Origin: an uncultured Lachnospiraceae bacterium
GTDB taxonomy: Bacteria > Bacillota > Clostridia > Lachnospirales > Lachnospiraceae
DNA: 64,000 bases
Direction of reading: 5' to 3'
Assembly: GCA_947631505.1 (NCBI GenBank)
Contig: CANRLR010000002.1
Span: forward strand, 62,001 to 126,000
In this document: positions 63,303-64,000 of the stretch, in pieces
How the letters are laid out: the number at the start of each line of letters is the position of its first letter
Position numbering within the stretch: position 1 is the first letter of the stretch
Notes under the pieces: model-generated
The model's input: only the letters and a program-made list of their open reading frames with translations
The model's database searches: none
What the model was told of the DNA's origin: nothing
Position numbers and translations under genes: made by a program

Positions 63303-63580
63303 TTGTTAAAATAATACTGGGATATTTGGTAATTGTGAATATAGCTGCTTTTTTAGCGATGTGCATGGACAAAAGAAAAGCGGAAAGAGGGAAGTGGAGA
63401 ATCCCGGAGAAGACGTTGTTTCTTTTGTCCTTTGCCGGGGGGAGTATCGGAGCAATAGTGGGAATGTATACGTTTCGACATAAGACAAAGCATACGAAAT
63501 TTGTCATTGGAATGCCTGTGATTTTGATGATTCATCTTGTAATTGCCGGCATCCTTTTGAAACAAATATATTTTGGGTGA
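63299..63580 (+). CDS. DUF1294 membrane protein
   Basis: A 93-residue protein with about three membrane segments (residues 4-20, 42-60, 72-90) and the DUF1294 pattern AMCMDKRKAERGKWRIPEKTLFLLSFAGGSIGAIVGMYTFRHKTKH. The function is unknown. Its GTG start overlaps the aspS stop codon. Confidence 0.88.
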   Translation: MIVKIILGYLVIVNIAAFLAMCMDKRKAERGKWRIPEKTLFLLSFAGGSIGAIVGMYTFRHKTKHTKFVIGMPVILMIHLVIAGILLKQIYFG

Positions 63581-63606
63581 AGAGCCAGAAGAATGGAGGT
63601 AGAAAA

Positions 63607-64000
63607 ATGAGTGTAGTAACAAAGCCTTTTGGTAAGACGAAAGAGGGAAAAGAAGTAACGTTATATGAAATTACGAATCAAAATCAGATGACGGTATCTT
63701 TTCTCGACTTAGGAGCGGTAATTGTAAATTTGGTCATTCCTGATAAAAACGGAAAACGGGATGACATTGTTCTTGGTTATGACAATGTGGCACAATATGA
63801 AGAAAATGGTGCTTCCTATGGTGCATTTTTGGGACGTCAGAGCAATCGTGTGGCAGGAGCAGCATTTACCATTAACGGGGAGACGTATCATCTTGAGAAA
63901 AATGACGGGAATAACTGTCTTCATAGTGGTCATCCGGGATTTCACCGCGTGATGTACAAGGCGGAGACATCTGAAAACAGTATAACCTTTTCCCGTGTCA
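63607..64000 (+). CDS. galM: Aldose 1-epimerase (5' part)
   Basis: The frame starts MSVVTKPFGKTKEGKEVTLYEI and is open to the window edge. FLDLGAVIVNLVIPDKNG, DIVLGYDNVAQYEENGASYGAFLGRQSNRVAGA and NDGNNCLHSGHPGFHRVMYKAE match GalM. It interconverts the anomers of galactose or glucose. GGAGG lies eight bases upstream. It could serve the galactose released by the alpha-galactosidase at 16 kb. Confidence 0.9.
   Translation, partial: MSVVTKPFGKTKEGKEVTLYEITNQNQMTVSFLDLGAVIVNLVIPDKNGKRDDIVLGYDNVAQYEENGASYGAFLGRQSNRVAGAAFTINGETYHLEKNDGNNCLHSGHPGFHRVMYKAETSENSITFSRV

Noticed and set aside
1-64000. CRISPR arrays, rRNA genes, prophage or complete insertion sequences
   Set aside because: No regular spacer-repeat pattern, rRNA sequence, transposase or integrase was recognised on either strand.

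Overview
This window looks like a chromosomal segment of a flagellated, low-GC Gram-positive anaerobe, most likely a member of the Lachnospiraceae (Clostridia). The reasons are the FlgK-FlgL-FliW-CsrA block, a sortase-type surface protein, HemZ, DUF1540 and DUF5721 proteins, a type II fatty acid cluster without FabI, and consensus SigA promoters with strong Shine-Dalgarno sites. The species cannot be named from the sequence alone.

Layout. 1-2.8 kb: end of a flagellar hook/filament operon (flgK 3' end, flgL, fliW, csrA) closed by a terminator. 2.9-12.8 kb: a tightly packed nine-gene operon encoding a reduced Tad-like (type IVc) pilus or secretion machine: a TadZ/MinD-like ATPase, a secreted beta-helix protein, a TadA/CpaF ATPase, a TadB/TadC-like membrane platform, and four short single-TM proteins that could be pilins or pseudopilins. 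It ends in a 1318-residue cell-wall adhesin with an apparent thioester domain, many Cna-B/SpaA-like modules and an LPxTG-like anchor. This is the most interesting system in the window. 12.9-20.4 kb: CorC-type transporter and ABC-F protein (minus strand), a GH36 alpha-galactosidase, and a GH13 glycogen-debranching-like protein in which all three catalytic carboxylates are replaced by asparagine. 20.4-25.2 kb: DUF5721 gene, a perfect CIRCE operator and promoter for htpG, tRNA-Thr(CGU), and an ABC-class predicted ATPase.

25.2-29.9 kb: acpP-fabD-fabG-fabF-fabZ, then a CarD-like regulator. 30.0-36.5 kb: proS, gph, an acidic lipoprotein, and a minus-strand phospholipid operon (PAP2, flippase-like, pssA, psd). 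36.7-48.5 kb: uppP, amidase, rRNA pseudouridine synthase, RNase H, ppx/ppk polyphosphate genes, TetR regulator, queA, diacylglycerol kinase-like, tyrA and pepD.

48.5-53.7 kb is an accessory zone of short, partly decayed genes (XRE-zinc ribbon regulator, NUDIX, two GNATs, NapH-like ferredoxin, SDR fragment, lipoprotein) with a duplicated gene remnant. 53.8-64 kb returns to core genes: a phosphoribosyltransferase-like protein, a 203-bp structured repeat with inverted ends, a ComEC-like hydrolase, rel, a glyoxalase II-like hydrolase, hemZ, hisS, aspS, a DUF1294 protein and the start of galM.
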